Assembly (NCBI GenBank): GCA_013407085.1
Contig: JACCGJ010019568.1
Location: 21,727-85,726, forward strand
Direction of reading: 5' to 3'
Length of the DNA stretch: 64,000 nt
DNA from: Atriophallophorus winterbourni
Lineage: Eukaryota; Platyhelminthes; Trematoda; Plagiorchiida; Microphallidae
Notes under the pieces: model-generated
The model's input: only the letters and a program-made list of their open reading frames with translations
The model's database searches: none
What the model was told of the DNA's origin: nothing
Shown here: one piece after another, positions 63,641 through 64,000 of the stretch
Position numbering within the stretch: position 1 is the stretch's first letter
Layout of the letters: each line of letters starts with the position of its first letter
Program-made: the position numbers and the translations under genes

Positions 63641-64000
63641 AGACATGACGAATTTTTCGGCAGATTCTCCAATCAGTCGGTGCCCCGTATCATGAACACC
63701 TATTTGAGACCAGCGATGGAGTACGCTGTTCAGGCTTGGTCACCCTGGATTCAGAAAGACATCAATCTTCTTCAGCGTATTTACCACCGAACCACAAAGC
63801 TTGTACCCGGACTAGCTGCTAAACCATATGAAGAACGTTTGAGGAGTCTCAATCTTTTCGACTTTCGCTGTCGTCGACTAAGAGGTGACCTCATCCTGAT
63901 GTACAATATTATGCACGTCCCTAACCATCCCTTGTCCAAACTTTTCACACGCTCGCCACCCCGTGCCAGTCGGAAACATGAACTTTTAGTGCTTATTCCC
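63641..64000 (+). pseudogene. CR1 LINE ORF2 C-terminus, cut by the window end
   Basis: Reads NTYLRPAMEYAVQAWSPWIQ, DINLLQRIYHRTTKLVPGLA, RRLRGDLILMYNIMHVPNHP and continues open to base 64000. It probably ends within 200 bp beyond the window. Confidence 0.85.

Noticed and set aside
1..64000. CRISPR array or bacterial operon
   Set aside because: No regularly spaced short repeats with unique spacers; eukaryotic introns and retroelements throughout.

Overview
The window is eukaryotic repeat-dense DNA from what is most likely a flatworm, probably a trematode. The reasons are the mix of element families (CR1-type and RTE-type non-LTR elements, Penelope-like elements with GIY-YIG domains, a gypsy family with two CCHC knuckles, a BEL/Pao element), very short GT-AG introns (one of 35 bp), and the absence of any bacterial gene organisation. 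The organism call is inference. I found no host single-copy gene, tRNA, rRNA or CRISPR array; almost every recognisable reading frame belongs to a transposable element and most are broken.

Layout. 1-16 kb: a deleted gypsy copy (177-2043); degraded CR1-type remains; a CR1 element (4.7-12.3 kb) split by a second, nearly full-length gypsy copy (7173-11135, duplicated target AGTTA); then a MULE-type DNA transposase gene (13287-15587). 16-20.5 kb: a mosaic of two Penelope-like families, called here PLE-A and PLE-B, in direct and inverted fragments, with an RTE fragment inside. 20.5-29 kb: fossil CR1 and gypsy fragments. 29115-43270: one hAT transposon with perfect 15 bp terminal inverted repeats and a perfect 8 bp target duplication. 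It sits inside an older CR1 ORF1 and has itself been swollen to 14 kb by a CR1 copy (30.1-34.6 kb) and a BEL/Pao element (34596-41741, 5 bp target duplication). 43.3-47.3 kb: CR1 fragments nested in CR1 and in PLE-A. 47.3-57.8 kb: a head-to-tail PLE-A array with a 2,534 bp period, then an insertion of a divergent PLE (53285-55856) with a 9 bp target duplication and the only long uninterrupted RT plus GIY-YIG frame here, then an inverted PLE-A copy. 57.8-62.2 kb: a second copy of the same PLE-A/PLE-B mosaic seen at 16-20 kb. 62.2-64 kb: weak remains and a CR1 fragment cut by the window edge.

The most interesting signals are: hammerhead-ribozyme-like cores (CUGANGA, a hairpin, then GAAAC) in the terminal repeats of both PLE families, about ten copies in all; identical complex PLE-A/PLE-B joints at two places 40 kb apart; the deeply nested hAT with strong subterminal repeats; an inverted copy of LTR sequence directly inside the 5' LTR of two unrelated LTR elements; and a MULE transposase with an FAR1-like head, SWIM finger and C-terminal PHD-like finger.

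Penelope-like elements normally encode RT followed by GIY-YIG, and CR1 elements encode a zinc-finger ORF1 plus an endonuclease-RT ORF2. Both layouts are visible here, so most fragments can be placed by their position in those polyproteins. Nested insertions give a relative order of events, described in the findings.
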